Position numbers and translations under genes: made by a program. DNA of 64,000 bases from Mucilaginibacter lappiensis (GTDB lineage Bacteria > Bacteroidota > Bacteroidia > Sphingobacteriales > Sphingobacteriaceae). Of this stretch, positions 8,882 through 18,426 are shown piece by piece. The stretch covers positions 310,001-374,000 of the forward strand of contig NZ_FTMG01000004.1 of NCBI RefSeq assembly GCF_900155965.1. Direction: 5' to 3'. Each line of letters opens with the position of its first letter. Position 1 is the stretch's first letter. The notes below the pieces were generated by a model, which searched no databases, was not told the DNA's origin, and worked only from the letters and a program-made list of their open reading frames with translations.

Positions 8882-11158
8882 CTATTTTAACACCGACACC
8901 GCTTTGTTGGCATCACCTACACCCCAAACCGTTCCCGGTTTATTGCCCATAGTAATTATCAATTCGCCGCCATTGATGATGTCTTTGTGTGCAAAGTAGG
9001 TTTTGTTGTAAACCTTGCCATTTAACAACATAGCATTGATGTACTTATTTTGCGGACTATTGTTTTTAACCACGATATGGAAGGTCTTGTTGCCTTGCAA
9101 TTTCAAAGTAGCTTCATTAATAACTGGGCTGCCGAAAACATACAGTCCGTTTGCCGGATTGGCGGAGTAAAACCCAAGTGCTGATAATACATACCAGGCC
9201 GACATTTGACCGACATCTTCGTTACCAATAATACCATCTGGTTTATCCGTATAAAAATCATCGAGGATATACCTTACTTTTTCGGCAGTTTTCCAGGGCT
9301 GGCCCGAGTAATCGTAAAAATAACTCATCGGGTGGCTTGGCTCATTACCATGCGCATACTGACCGATCAGACCAGATACATCGGGCGATTTGAATTTCCC
9401 CATATCGCCCTGAGCTATAAATAACGAATCGAGTTTGGTGTTGAACTTTGCTTCGCCGCCTAAAAGATTAATCAAACCTTCTACATCCTGTGGAACCAGG
9501 AAAGTATATTGCCAACCGTTGCCCTCTGTAAAATCGCCATGCTCATGGATAGAAATAAAGGGACTGTATGGTGTACGCCATGAGTTTTCTGATAGACGAC
9601 CGCGCATAAAGCCAGCCTTAGGATCATAATAGTTTTTATAGTACTGACCTCGTTTGCTGAAGTAATCGTAATCGGCCTGTTTACCTAATTTTTTGGCAAC
9701 CTGTGCAATACACCAGTCGTCAATAGCGTATTCCATACCCATGGAAACAGACTCTGCAGTACTATCAGCAGGAATATAACCCAAGCTTTTTACAAACTTA
9801 ATACCACGGGCATCCTGCATGGCGGTGGTTTTCATAGCCTCATAAGCCAGATTAGCATCAAAACCTTTATACCCTTTTAACAAAGCATCGGCCACAACAG
9901 GTACTGCGCTGTAACCTACCATACAATTGGTTTCGTTGGCCATTAAATGCCAAACGGGCAAACTACCCTGTTGCTGATAAATAGCCAGCATAGAGTTGAT
10001 CATGTCATTGGTATGTTCCGGATGGATAATGGTCGACAGTGGGTTATTAGCCCTGTAAGTATCCCATAAGGAGAATGTGGTTACATTATTGAATCCCTGG
10101 TTTTTATGTACCTTTTTATCCGTTCCCCAATACTCGCCATTCACATCATTAAATATTGATGGGGCTATCATGGTATGGTAAAAAGCGGTATAGAATTTTT
10201 TAAGCTGAGATAGCGAATCGGTTTTAATAGTAATTTTTTGAAGTTGGTTATTCCAGGCTTTATCAGCATCAACAACTACCTTATTAAAATCCCACCCTGG
10301 TATCTCGGCTTTGATGTTGAGCATAGCATTCTCGGAACTTACCGGCGATATACCTACTTTGGCATAAACAACCTCGCCTTGAGTTGTACTGAAGCTAATT
10401 ACCCCTTTAACCTTGGTACCTTTTAACTCTGTACCAGCCGCATTGGAGATACTGTCATATACCGCGAAGGTTTTGATTGGCTTGGAGAAAACCGCGGTAA
10501 AATAAATACGCTGATCAACCGCCCAACCTTTTGAAAAGCGATAGCCGACAATGGTATTTTTATCAACCTGTTTAATATAAGTTTCCATTGGTCTGTCCCA
10601 GCCTATGCCTTCCTTTAGGTCGATTACAATATGCGCATCTTTTGTAGCCGGAAAAATATATTTATGCATGCCAACCCTTGTGCTTGCAGTAAGCTCTACG
10701 CCTATACTGTAACGTTTTAGCTTAACTTTATAATAACCTGGCTTTACTACTTCATCATGATGACTGAACAGTGAAGTATATCCGCTCTGCAGGTCTTTTA
10801 TATTGCCTTTGGTTACTTTGATAGGGCCCGTAGTTGGCATAAAAGAAATATCGCCCAGATCACCTATACCGGTACCGCTCAAATGAGTGTGCTGAAAGCC
10901 AATGATAGTTGAATCTGATATATGATAGCCAGAACACCAATCCCAGCCCTCGGAAATATTGGTTGGCCCTAATTGTACGGCGCCAAAAGGCACACTGGCA
11001 CCCACAAAAACGTGCCCATGAAAACCCGTACCGATATAAGGATCGACATATTGAGTTAAACTACCTGGTTTATTTGCATCGACCGTTTTATGCGCCTGAC
11101 TAAATGAATTTGAACTAAACAATGCCAGTAACCCGGCCAAACAGATTTGTTTTTTCAT
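8882..11158 (-). CDS. GH92 exo-alpha-mannosidase, exported
   Basis: The 758-residue protein has a signal peptide (MKKQ..NSFSQ) and the GH92 opening VDPYIGTGFHGHVFVGASVPFGAVQLGP. GH92 enzymes are calcium-dependent inverting exo-alpha-mannosidases acting on alpha-1,2/1,3/1,4/1,6-linked mannose of N-glycans or mannans. Candidate catalytic residues are visible: E545 in FTEGNGWQYTF (general acid) and D648 in GNEDVGQMSAWY (base). It is the last gene of a five-gene minus-strand glycosidase run, 72 bases after the GH29 stop. With GH2, GH20 and two GH29 neighbours it would trim the mannose arms of a high-mannose or trimmed complex N-glycan in the periplasm. Linkage specificity cannot be read with confidence. 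Confidence 0.95.
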   Translation of the reverse strand: MKKQICLAGLLALFSSNSFSQAHKTVDANKPGSLTQYVDPYIGTGFHGHVFVGASVPFGAVQLGPTNISEGWDWCSGYHISDSTIIGFQHTHLSGTGIGDLGDISFMPTTGPIKVTKGNIKDLQSGYTSLFSHHDEVVKPGYYKVKLKRYSIGVELTASTRVGMHKYIFPATKDAHIVIDLKEGIGWDRPMETYIKQVDKNTIVGYRFSKGWAVDQRIYFTAVFSKPIKTFAVYDSISNAAGTELKGTKVKGVISFSTTQGEVVYAKVGISPVSSENAMLNIKAEIPGWDFNKVVVDADKAWNNQLQKITIKTDSLSQLKKFYTAFYHTMIAPSIFNDVNGEYWGTDKKVHKNQGFNNVTTFSLWDTYRANNPLSTIIHPEHTNDMINSMLAIYQQQGSLPVWHLMANETNCMVGYSAVPVVADALLKGYKGFDANLAYEAMKTTAMQDARGIKFVKSLGYIPADSTAESVSMGMEYAIDDWCIAQVAKKLGKQADYDYFSKRGQYYKNYYDPKAGFMRGRLSENSWRTPYSPFISIHEHGDFTEGNGWQYTFLVPQDVEGLINLLGGEAKFNTKLDSLFIAQGDMGKFKSPDVSGLIGQYAHGNEPSHPMSYFYDYSGQPWKTAEKVRYILDDFYTDKPDGIIGNEDVGQMSAWYVLSALGFYSANPANGLYVFGSPVINEATLKLQGNKTFHIVVKNNSPQNKYINAMLLNGKVYNKTYFAHKDIINGGELIITMGNKPGTVWGVGDANKAVSVLK

Positions 11159-11230
11159 TGAATGATTTTATAGAAATAGTATTGCGGTTTATAATTCTAA
11201 GCAAACATAAACCCAATACTTAATAGTTTA

Positions 11231-13336
11231 TTAATAAACGCTTAATTCGGCAATTGTAATACCATTTCCCGCAATTACATGAACAGCCTCAAATTTAAAA
11301 TATCTCGCTTTAATTGACTGTTTTAAAACAACAGGTTGTTCTATTAAACTTGCTTTAATATTGGAGAATTCGCCAGAGGCCATCTTTTGCCATTCCTTAC
11401 CATCATTGCTGGTATAGAATACATAGCTATCCACAATTCCCTCAAACTGTTTATCCTGACGTGGCAAATATCCAAAAGCCTTAATCTCTTTAACACTGCC
11501 CAGATCAATGCTGATTTGCTGTGGAAAAGATGTACTTTCTTGTTTTAAAGTACTATAAAGCGAATGGCTATTTTCGTCAATAGCATTTTCAGCCTGGTTG
11601 TTATTACTTGCATCAATAACCTTCCAGTCAGCTTTGGCATATCCTAAGGAAACAAAAGCAGTTTCACTTTGCTGATCTTTTCCTTCAAAGCTGCGTGCTT
11701 TTATTACCGCATCATCAGTTGCAGTAAAAGAGCCTTTATACAATGATGACTTTAACGTTGGTTCCTGCCCGTTTAAGGTATAGTGAATAGAACTTACAGG
11801 AGCTTCGGTAGTGATGCTTATTTTACCGACTTTGTTACGGCCGATTTTTGGAGGAGTTAAATGAACAGGCTCTTTATAAATACCAAAATCACTCAAAGCT
11901 ATAGCAGCTTGTGAGCCGGTGATTCGCAACCTTAATTTTGCAGCTGTAATGTTTTGCGTTAAGCGGATAAGGCGGTTACCTCCGATACTGGTTGCTGAAG
12001 CAATTTGCTGCCATTTGTTATTGATAAAAGCATCAACAGAAAGTGAGTCGATACGTTGTCCTAATTTGATATTTTCACGTAACCTGATCACATTAAATGT
12101 TTTAGAGCTGTGCAAATCAATAATTAATTGAGGTGTAGTTATTTTATCATCCGTAGCCCAATAGGTGTACCGGTCATTATCTAATAAAAACTGTGGCCCG
12201 TATTTAGCCTTATTATTACCGCGAACATTGCTGGCTGTAAGCGTTGCCCCTTTTGCCAAATTTACTGCAAAGGTTTGTTTCAACAACTCACCAAATTCTG
12301 TAAGCGATTTTACATCTATCTCATTAACAATCCCCCGCTGATCTGGGGATAATCCCAGATCAAGCGCCGCACCGCGACCAACGCTTTTGTAATAGAGATC
12401 AAGTAAAGTGTAAGGTGATTTTACTCCTCCATCCTGTGTTTTATGATAAAACCATCCGGGTCTTAATGATACATCGCACTCGGCAGGCATCCAGTATTTA
12501 CCATCACGGGTGCCTTCAGTACCTTCATAGTCCTTTACATATCCATTACCGGGTTCTTTACCTTCATCAGGGGCATGTGGAGTATAAGTGGCCCAACAGG
12601 TTTCACCTGCATGCCCCTCTTCATTACCTACCCAGCGTACATCCGGGCCTACATCACCAAATATCACAACATTGGGTTGTAGTTTACGGGTAATGCCCCA
12701 GGTGTTTTTCCAATCGTAATAAGTTGAACGGTCAATTTTACGCACTTCTCGTTTACCACCATAGTAGCCATCGCCTCCATTAGCACCATCATGCCATGAA
12801 ATAAACAGCGGGCCGTAATGAGTGTATAATTCTCTTAATTGTTCCTGATATATTTTTAAATATTCGGGCGTGCCGTAGTTGGGGTTATTCCTGTCCCATG
12901 GCGAGCAATAAACCCCCAGCTTCATTCCTAATTTATCACAAGCCTCACGGTATTCTTGCAGTATATCCCCCTTCCCATTTTTATACGGACTTTGTGAAAT
13001 ATTGTGCTCTGTTGTTTTAGTTGGCCAAAGACAAAAGCCATCATGGTGTTTTGCTACCACAACAACACCTTTAAATCCGCCAGCTTTAGCGGCAGCAACT
13101 ATCTGCAAAGCGCTAAACTGCGATGGATTAAGCAATTTAGGATCTTCGTCACCATAACCCCACTCCTTGTTGGTATAAGTATCCAGACCATAATGAATAA
13201 TACAATACATTCCCATTTCCTGCCAGTTGAGTTGCCCCTGGGTTGGTAAAGGTCCGTAAGGTTTGGGCGGTGCCTGACAAAAGCCATTTACGCTAATAAT
13301 AATAAACAGGGAAAGTAAACCTATAATTTTCTTCAT
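11231..13336 (-). CDS. GH29 alpha-L-fucosidase with chitobiase-like and F5/8 type C (CBM32-like) modules
   Basis: The 701-residue protein has a signal peptide (ends near VNGFCQ). Residues about 30-340 form the GH29 barrel: MGMYCIIHYGLDTYTNKEWGYG, VVVAKHHDGFCLWPT and FISWHDGANGG, where D183 is the likely nucleophile. An F5/8 type C domain (about 345-470), a chitobiase/hexosaminidase C-terminal-like repeat (about 490-565, SIHYTLNGQEPT) and a second F5/8 C domain (about 570-701) follow and should bind the glycan. The short first half and the appended binding modules fit the GH29-B type acting on alpha-1,3/1,4-fucose, but that is inference. Only 9 bases separate it from the upstream GH20 gene, so the two are one operon. 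Confidence 0.92.
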   Translation of the reverse strand: MKKIIGLLSLFIIISVNGFCQAPPKPYGPLPTQGQLNWQEMGMYCIIHYGLDTYTNKEWGYGDEDPKLLNPSQFSALQIVAAAKAGGFKGVVVVAKHHDGFCLWPTKTTEHNISQSPYKNGKGDILQEYREACDKLGMKLGVYCSPWDRNNPNYGTPEYLKIYQEQLRELYTHYGPLFISWHDGANGGDGYYGGKREVRKIDRSTYYDWKNTWGITRKLQPNVVIFGDVGPDVRWVGNEEGHAGETCWATYTPHAPDEGKEPGNGYVKDYEGTEGTRDGKYWMPAECDVSLRPGWFYHKTQDGGVKSPYTLLDLYYKSVGRGAALDLGLSPDQRGIVNEIDVKSLTEFGELLKQTFAVNLAKGATLTASNVRGNNKAKYGPQFLLDNDRYTYWATDDKITTPQLIIDLHSSKTFNVIRLRENIKLGQRIDSLSVDAFINNKWQQIASATSIGGNRLIRLTQNITAAKLRLRITGSQAAIALSDFGIYKEPVHLTPPKIGRNKVGKISITTEAPVSSIHYTLNGQEPTLKSSLYKGSFTATDDAVIKARSFEGKDQQSETAFVSLGYAKADWKVIDASNNNQAENAIDENSHSLYSTLKQESTSFPQQISIDLGSVKEIKAFGYLPRQDKQFEGIVDSYVFYTSNDGKEWQKMASGEFSNIKASLIEQPVVLKQSIKARYFKFEAVHVIAGNGITIAELSVY

Positions 13337-13345
13337 TGTTGATAT

Positions 13346-15640
13346 TTAATTTTTAAACCATTCGGCAGGGATATCTTGCCGGGCCGAACCATTTACACTG
13401 TATTGTAGTTTAAGGGTAAAACCACCACCACCTTCAATAAAATCAAGCGCGAATGGATGTAAACCCATTTTTAAGGCTATCTGTCCGCTCCTTTCCTGTG
13501 CGGAGTGGTTGCCATCGTTATCAACCACCAATGTAGGACCGATTTTTAATACAGCACCATCATCTGCGGTTAAATAAAAGCTATAAATACCATCAGCGGG
13601 TACATCTATGTATCCTTTATAAGCAATACCAAATGACGGGGCTTTTACCGTTGCAGGCACCTCGATGGCAGTAGTTGTAAAAGTGCTATCAACCCTGGTT
13701 TTTTTCATCAGGGATGTTTGTTTGAAGTAAGCCTTGTAATATTTGCAATCTAATCCTGGTTTTGTGCCTCTGACTTTTACTGGGCCAAGCATGTATTGCT
13801 TCGTGTAATTCAAATTATAAACATCACCCCGTGTACCATTTGCAGTGAAAGGGGCCACCCTAACCAATTCATTATTAGTTATACTTAATACTGCAGGTAA
13901 CTCACGTGATTTTGTATCGGGCAAGGAACCATCAGTTGTATAACGAATTATCAGAGAGGGCAATGGCTTGTTGATGCTTAAGCTTCCTTCATCGGTAAAT
14001 ACATAATTGTTTAGAAGTCTGGGAAGATCAGGTAAGCGATAGTTAATGTTCATGGCATCCATACGGCTATACTGCTTCACCAGGCGTTTTAGATAAGAAT
14101 CATATTTATCAGGTTGGTTTGTCCATAGCATTTCTGCCAGGGCAGTAAGGCGGGGCATATACATATAATCCGCTCTTTTTTCAGAAGGTATCATTTCCGT
14201 CCAGATATTGGCTTGTGCACCGATGATAGATTTGGCTTCTTCGGCATTTAAAACCTTAGGAATAGGGTTAAAATGATATACCTTATCAACTGAATACTGA
14301 TCGGGTTGATTATCAAAATATAAAGGCTCCCCTGGGGTCATGATAACCGTGTTGCCATTTTTAACCGCTTTTACCGGGGCATCTGGCACCCAAGTGCGCC
14401 AGTACATAATTATAGCTGTTGGACTAATACCACCTTCAATGATCTCGTCCCAACCAATCAACTTGCGACCTTTGGAGTTAAAGAATTTCTCCATGCGGTT
14501 AATAAAGTAACTTTGCAAAGCAGGTAGGTCTTTGATCCCTTCACGCTCCATTAATGCCTTACAATCTGCAGATTTACCCCAATCTGTACGATCGACTTCA
14601 TCACCGCCAATATGGATGTACTGCGATGGAAAAATATCCATGATTTCGCTGTATACATTTTGTGCAAATTCGTAAGTAGATTCCAATCCCGGGCAAATAG
14701 GTTTGGTGAACAACGTGCCCCAGGAATTTTCACCATTACAGGTTAAAAAAGGATAGGAGTTAATAGCAGCCATCATATGACCTGGCATATCAATTTCAGG
14801 GATGATGTCGATATGACGGGCGGTGGCATAAGCTACCACACCTTTCATTTCCTGTTGGGTATAAAAACCACCGTACATGGTTTTACCATTACGCTGAACA
14901 ATGTGTTCTTTGTCAATAACAAAATCAGGGTTGTCCTTTGCTTTTTTCATACAAGCCGAATCCTGGTTATTAAAAGTACGCCAGGCACCCTCTTCGGTTA
15001 GTTTTGGATATTTTTTGATCTCGATGCGCCAACCTTGATCATCAGTCAAATGCAGGTGAAGTTTGTTCATTTTGTAAAGCGCCATCCTGTCTATAAACTT
15101 TTTCAGATAGGCTACCGAAAAAAAATGCCGTGATACATCCAGGTGCATTCCACGCCAGGCATAAGCAGGCTGATCCTGGATAGTTACGGCCGGTAATAAT
15201 AAAGTTTTACTTACTTTGTTCTTTTCGACAGAAACTGGTAACAATTGGCGAATAGTTTCAATCCCGTGAAATATACCAGCTGCGTCCTTAGCAGCAATGA
15301 TCACCTGCTGTTTACTAACGGTTAACTTATAGGCTTCAGAGGCTGTTAACGAAGCATCATAAACCAAATTAATAGTACCGGGTTTATTGCTTTTGGTTAT
15401 AGGCAATTTTCTGCCTAAACCTTTTAGCAATAACAGATCAAGTTGATTGGCTTCGTCGGTAAATTGTTTAGCAGCTACAATACTGGTTTTGTTACCGATA
15501 ATAAAAGTCCCTTTACCGGCTACCAATTGCGTTGGGTAAGGTATCAGTGGAAAGCGGCTTGCTGTTTCCTGTGCGAGCGCAGCACTAAAACAAGTAAATA
15601 TTGATGCCCCTGCCAACAAATATTTTGAAATAATTTTCAT
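13346..15640 (-). CDS. GH20 beta-N-acetylhexosaminidase with C-terminal PA14-like domain
   Basis: The 764-residue exported protein (signal peptide ends near AALAQ) has the GH20 N-terminal helper domain (about 25-165) and a catalytic barrel (about 166-510) with WRGMHLDVSRHF and the hallmark HIGGDEVDRTDW. D347 and E348 are the substrate-assisted catalytic pair. A chitobiase C-terminal-like strand region (IRYTTDGSLPDTKS) and a PA14-like module (about 620-764, YKGYIDVPADGIYSFYLTADDGA) follow and may bind glycan. It removes terminal GlcNAc or GalNAc. Its place beside fucosidases, GH92 and an endo-beta-mannosidase-like GH2 suggests N-glycan antennae or core GlcNAc as substrate. It lies 11 bases downstream of the GH2 stop. 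Confidence 0.95.
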   Translation of the reverse strand: MKIISKYLLAGASIFTCFSAALAQETASRFPLIPYPTQLVAGKGTFIIGNKTSIVAAKQFTDEANQLDLLLLKGLGRKLPITKSNKPGTINLVYDASLTASEAYKLTVSKQQVIIAAKDAAGIFHGIETIRQLLPVSVEKNKVSKTLLLPAVTIQDQPAYAWRGMHLDVSRHFFSVAYLKKFIDRMALYKMNKLHLHLTDDQGWRIEIKKYPKLTEEGAWRTFNNQDSACMKKAKDNPDFVIDKEHIVQRNGKTMYGGFYTQQEMKGVVAYATARHIDIIPEIDMPGHMMAAINSYPFLTCNGENSWGTLFTKPICPGLESTYEFAQNVYSEIMDIFPSQYIHIGGDEVDRTDWGKSADCKALMEREGIKDLPALQSYFINRMEKFFNSKGRKLIGWDEIIEGGISPTAIIMYWRTWVPDAPVKAVKNGNTVIMTPGEPLYFDNQPDQYSVDKVYHFNPIPKVLNAEEAKSIIGAQANIWTEMIPSEKRADYMYMPRLTALAEMLWTNQPDKYDSYLKRLVKQYSRMDAMNINYRLPDLPRLLNNYVFTDEGSLSINKPLPSLIIRYTTDGSLPDTKSRELPAVLSITNNELVRVAPFTANGTRGDVYNLNYTKQYMLGPVKVRGTKPGLDCKYYKAYFKQTSLMKKTRVDSTFTTTAIEVPATVKAPSFGIAYKGYIDVPADGIYSFYLTADDGAVLKIGPTLVVDNDGNHSAQERSGQIALKMGLHPFALDFIEGGGGFTLKLQYSVNGSARQDIPAEWFKN

Positions 15641-15651
15641 TTCTCTGTTTA

Positions 15652-18333
15652 TTATTTATTTATAAATATTGTTCTTTCACCCACATTCCAGCCACTAATA
15701 GTTACAGCGAGATTCTTTTTGGCAGTGTTTTTATAATCAATGATGATTTTCTTTTCTTCGCCGGGTAACACGGTAACATAATTATCGCTGTAAAAAGCAG
15801 GTAATACCCGTTGTTTGGTATCCACATCTGTTAAAGACAGCCTGTTAAAAAATACCAACGGGCCATTACTAGTGTTAGTTAAGGTTACTTCTACCTTATC
15901 TGAACTTAAGGATTTAGCCGAAGCATTCAAGTTTCCTTTAGGCATGTTTTGTAAGCCAGAATAATTTCCGTTTCCGTCAGGCAACCAGTAAATATTTTCG
16001 CTGAGAGTCTTTTTGTCTTTATCTAATAATTGCAGGCAAAGGAATGCGCCTTTATCTTTTGCTAATTTATCCATTTCTCCCTTTAGTGAAAAATAGCGTT
16101 TAACAGTGGTTGGCGTCACATCAGAAAAAACCTGGGTAAGCATTTTTTCTTTGCCATCCATATCGTAGGCTTTAGCTACCAGCATCATATTGGTGTGGCT
16201 TTTAAAAGTATTGTTAGCTACCATCACCATACCATCGGTTGGGTCATACATAATGTGCAGAGGCTCGCTGCCGTTGTGTAAGCCATACAGGCAAGCGTTA
16301 GGATCCAGGTAATAATCATACATCTGCCCTCGCATAGCTGTCCAGGGGTTCTGAGTTTTCCATATAATGGTACCGGTGTACCACTCCCACATATGCGAGC
16401 TGAAACCCTCCATCAAACCGCGGTACTGATCATAATTAACCAATTGCGCTTTGGTTGCAAAGTCTTCTACATCTTTAGGTTTGCCATATTTATCAATAAA
16501 ACCATCGTAACCAATATATTTATGATAATCCCAAACAGAATCGGTTTTAGTTTTACCGGTAGCCTCGTCATATTCCGGTAATACCATATTTTTAGCCGGG
16601 ATAAATCTTTTGAGCGATTCATAATCACTTACACCCACCGAACCAACTTCGGAATTAAAAGGATAGGTTTTATGTGCCCAAAAAGTTGATAAAGGCTGAA
16701 TACCGTAAGGCCCGTCGCCATTACCGCCCAGAACGTTACGTGACATTTCTTCGGAATTAGAATAAGGAATAAACCAACGGGTATTATCCAACTTAGGCAT
16801 GATACTATCGCGCAAAGATATCAGCATATCCTCGGGTGGCGTAATCTCATTACCACCGCACCAAATAGCCAGTGAAGGATAATTACGTACCAATTTTACC
16901 TGGTCTTCAATTGATTTAAGATATAAGCCATGATCGTCAGGATATTTTCGGCGCGTCCATTGATCATCCAATTTCATCTGATCTGTCCAGCGACCGTTAC
17001 AATCACCCGATCCCCACATATCCTGAAAAACCAACATACCATACCGGTCACACGCTTCGTAAAACTCTGGGCGCTCAATCAATGCTCCACCCCAAACCCT
17101 GATGAGGTTAAGGTTCATGTCACGATGGAAACGAACTTCGGCATCATAACGGGCATCTGAAAAGCGTAACATCTCATCAGATACTATCCAGTTGCCACCT
17201 TTGATAAATATTTTTTGACCATTGATATTGATCTGCCTGCTCTCTGTTCGGGCATTCCACTCTGTGGTAATCTGTCTTACTCCTACTTTTATATTATCCT
17301 GGTCAGATACCTGGTTGGCACCGGTTATAAACTGCAGATTCATGGGATACAGATGCTGTGCACCATACCCATTAGGCCACCAGAGTTTCGGATTTTTTAA
17401 AGCATAATCATTGAGTTGTACCGTTTGTGTTGAATTGGCTTTCAACGTAATTTTTTTTGATACTATGTTGCCATCCAAAGTGTACTTTAGCTCACCAGTA
17501 ACAGGCACGTTGCTTGCATTTTGCAAGTCTGCCGATACCTGGACAATAGCGGGTTGCTGCGGGCCTTCCGACTGCCTTACTCCCGGTACCAGAGTTATAA
17601 TGTACGGATCTTTAATTCTTACTGCTCCTGTTTTTTCTATAGTTACTTTATCCCAGATACCGGTATTGCGATCTTTAATCGGTTGTATCCAATCCCAGCC
17701 GGCAGTATATTGAATACCCACATTACGGGCAATAGTACCGTCCCCCCCCTGGCCTCCGTTAGGGTTGCCTACTACATCAGGAGGATAAACAATAACAGCT
17801 ATCCGGTTATTGCCGTCTTTAGCCATCCATTTGGTAATGTTGTATGACTGGCGTAAAAACATACCTGTATGTGGCTTATCATTTAATTTATGACCATTTA
17901 AAAACACATCACAGCTGTAATTTACCCCTCTAAAATTCAGATAAACCTGATTGCCTCCAATAGCCTGCGCTTCTTTAAAATCTTTTACAAACCAATAAGT
18001 ATAATAACCGCGACCTGTTCTGTAAATGTCTGGGAGCTGTTCGTTATTCATGCCGTAAAATGGATCTGGCATTTTATGAGCTGCTACCAGGCTGGTTAAT
18101 ACTGTGCCTGGCACAATGGCCGGCATCCACTTGCTGGTATTGTAGGTTGTATGCGAAATATCTGTTCCTGCTTCTTTTACATTACTTATTGGGGCACATT
18201 TCCATCCTTCATTTAGTTCATATTTATTTTGCGCATTTGCCGTAATGCTTTGAAAAACAGCATAAAACATGAACAATGTTACTATTGAGGATTTAAAAGA
18301 TACAGATCTGACTGCAGGATAATTTTTTTTCAT
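15652..18333 (-). CDS. GH2 beta-mannosidase, mannosylglycoprotein endo-beta-mannosidase-like
   Basis: A 39-base longer frame exists, but the start at 18333 puts a standard signal peptide (MKKNYPAVRSV...ITANAQ) at the N-terminus and gives 893 residues. GH2 sandwich domains (about 30-330) precede a TIM barrel with the acid/base E496 in WCGGNEITPPED and the nucleophile E562 in TYPFNSEVGSVG. The FNSEVGSVG motif and the WEWYTGTIIWKTQNPW stretch resemble the plant and bacterial mannosylglycoprotein endo-beta-mannosidase/CsxA branch rather than beta-galactosidases. Such enzymes cleave the Man-beta-1,4-GlcNAc bond of N-glycan cores, and the GH92, GH20 and GH29 neighbours fit that. An exo-beta-mannosidase or exo-glucosaminidase remains possible. 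Confidence 0.88.
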   Translation of the reverse strand: MKKNYPAVRSVSFKSSIVTLFMFYAVFQSITANAQNKYELNEGWKCAPISNVKEAGTDISHTTYNTSKWMPAIVPGTVLTSLVAAHKMPDPFYGMNNEQLPDIYRTGRGYYTYWFVKDFKEAQAIGGNQVYLNFRGVNYSCDVFLNGHKLNDKPHTGMFLRQSYNITKWMAKDGNNRIAVIVYPPDVVGNPNGGQGGDGTIARNVGIQYTAGWDWIQPIKDRNTGIWDKVTIEKTGAVRIKDPYIITLVPGVRQSEGPQQPAIVQVSADLQNASNVPVTGELKYTLDGNIVSKKITLKANSTQTVQLNDYALKNPKLWWPNGYGAQHLYPMNLQFITGANQVSDQDNIKVGVRQITTEWNARTESRQININGQKIFIKGGNWIVSDEMLRFSDARYDAEVRFHRDMNLNLIRVWGGALIERPEFYEACDRYGMLVFQDMWGSGDCNGRWTDQMKLDDQWTRRKYPDDHGLYLKSIEDQVKLVRNYPSLAIWCGGNEITPPEDMLISLRDSIMPKLDNTRWFIPYSNSEEMSRNVLGGNGDGPYGIQPLSTFWAHKTYPFNSEVGSVGVSDYESLKRFIPAKNMVLPEYDEATGKTKTDSVWDYHKYIGYDGFIDKYGKPKDVEDFATKAQLVNYDQYRGLMEGFSSHMWEWYTGTIIWKTQNPWTAMRGQMYDYYLDPNACLYGLHNGSEPLHIMYDPTDGMVMVANNTFKSHTNMMLVAKAYDMDGKEKMLTQVFSDVTPTTVKRYFSLKGEMDKLAKDKGAFLCLQLLDKDKKTLSENIYWLPDGNGNYSGLQNMPKGNLNASAKSLSSDKVEVTLTNTSNGPLVFFNRLSLTDVDTKQRVLPAFYSDNYVTVLPGEEKKIIIDYKNTAKKNLAVTISGWNVGERTIFINK

Positions 18334-18426
18334 TATTAGGTGGGGTGATTGTTTCAAAATTAAGCACTGCAATGAACGCAGAATTATATTTGTTTGGTAA
18401 TTTAATGTGGTTTTTTATCCTATTAT

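Noticed and set aside
17411..17847. Plus-strand frames of about 100 residues opposite the GH2 gene
   Set aside because: They lie antisense to a strongly supported glycosidase and show no domain or plausible start context.
18334..18372. Earlier start for the GH2 protein
   Set aside because: The 13 extra residues precede a standard MKKN-type signal peptide and have no support.
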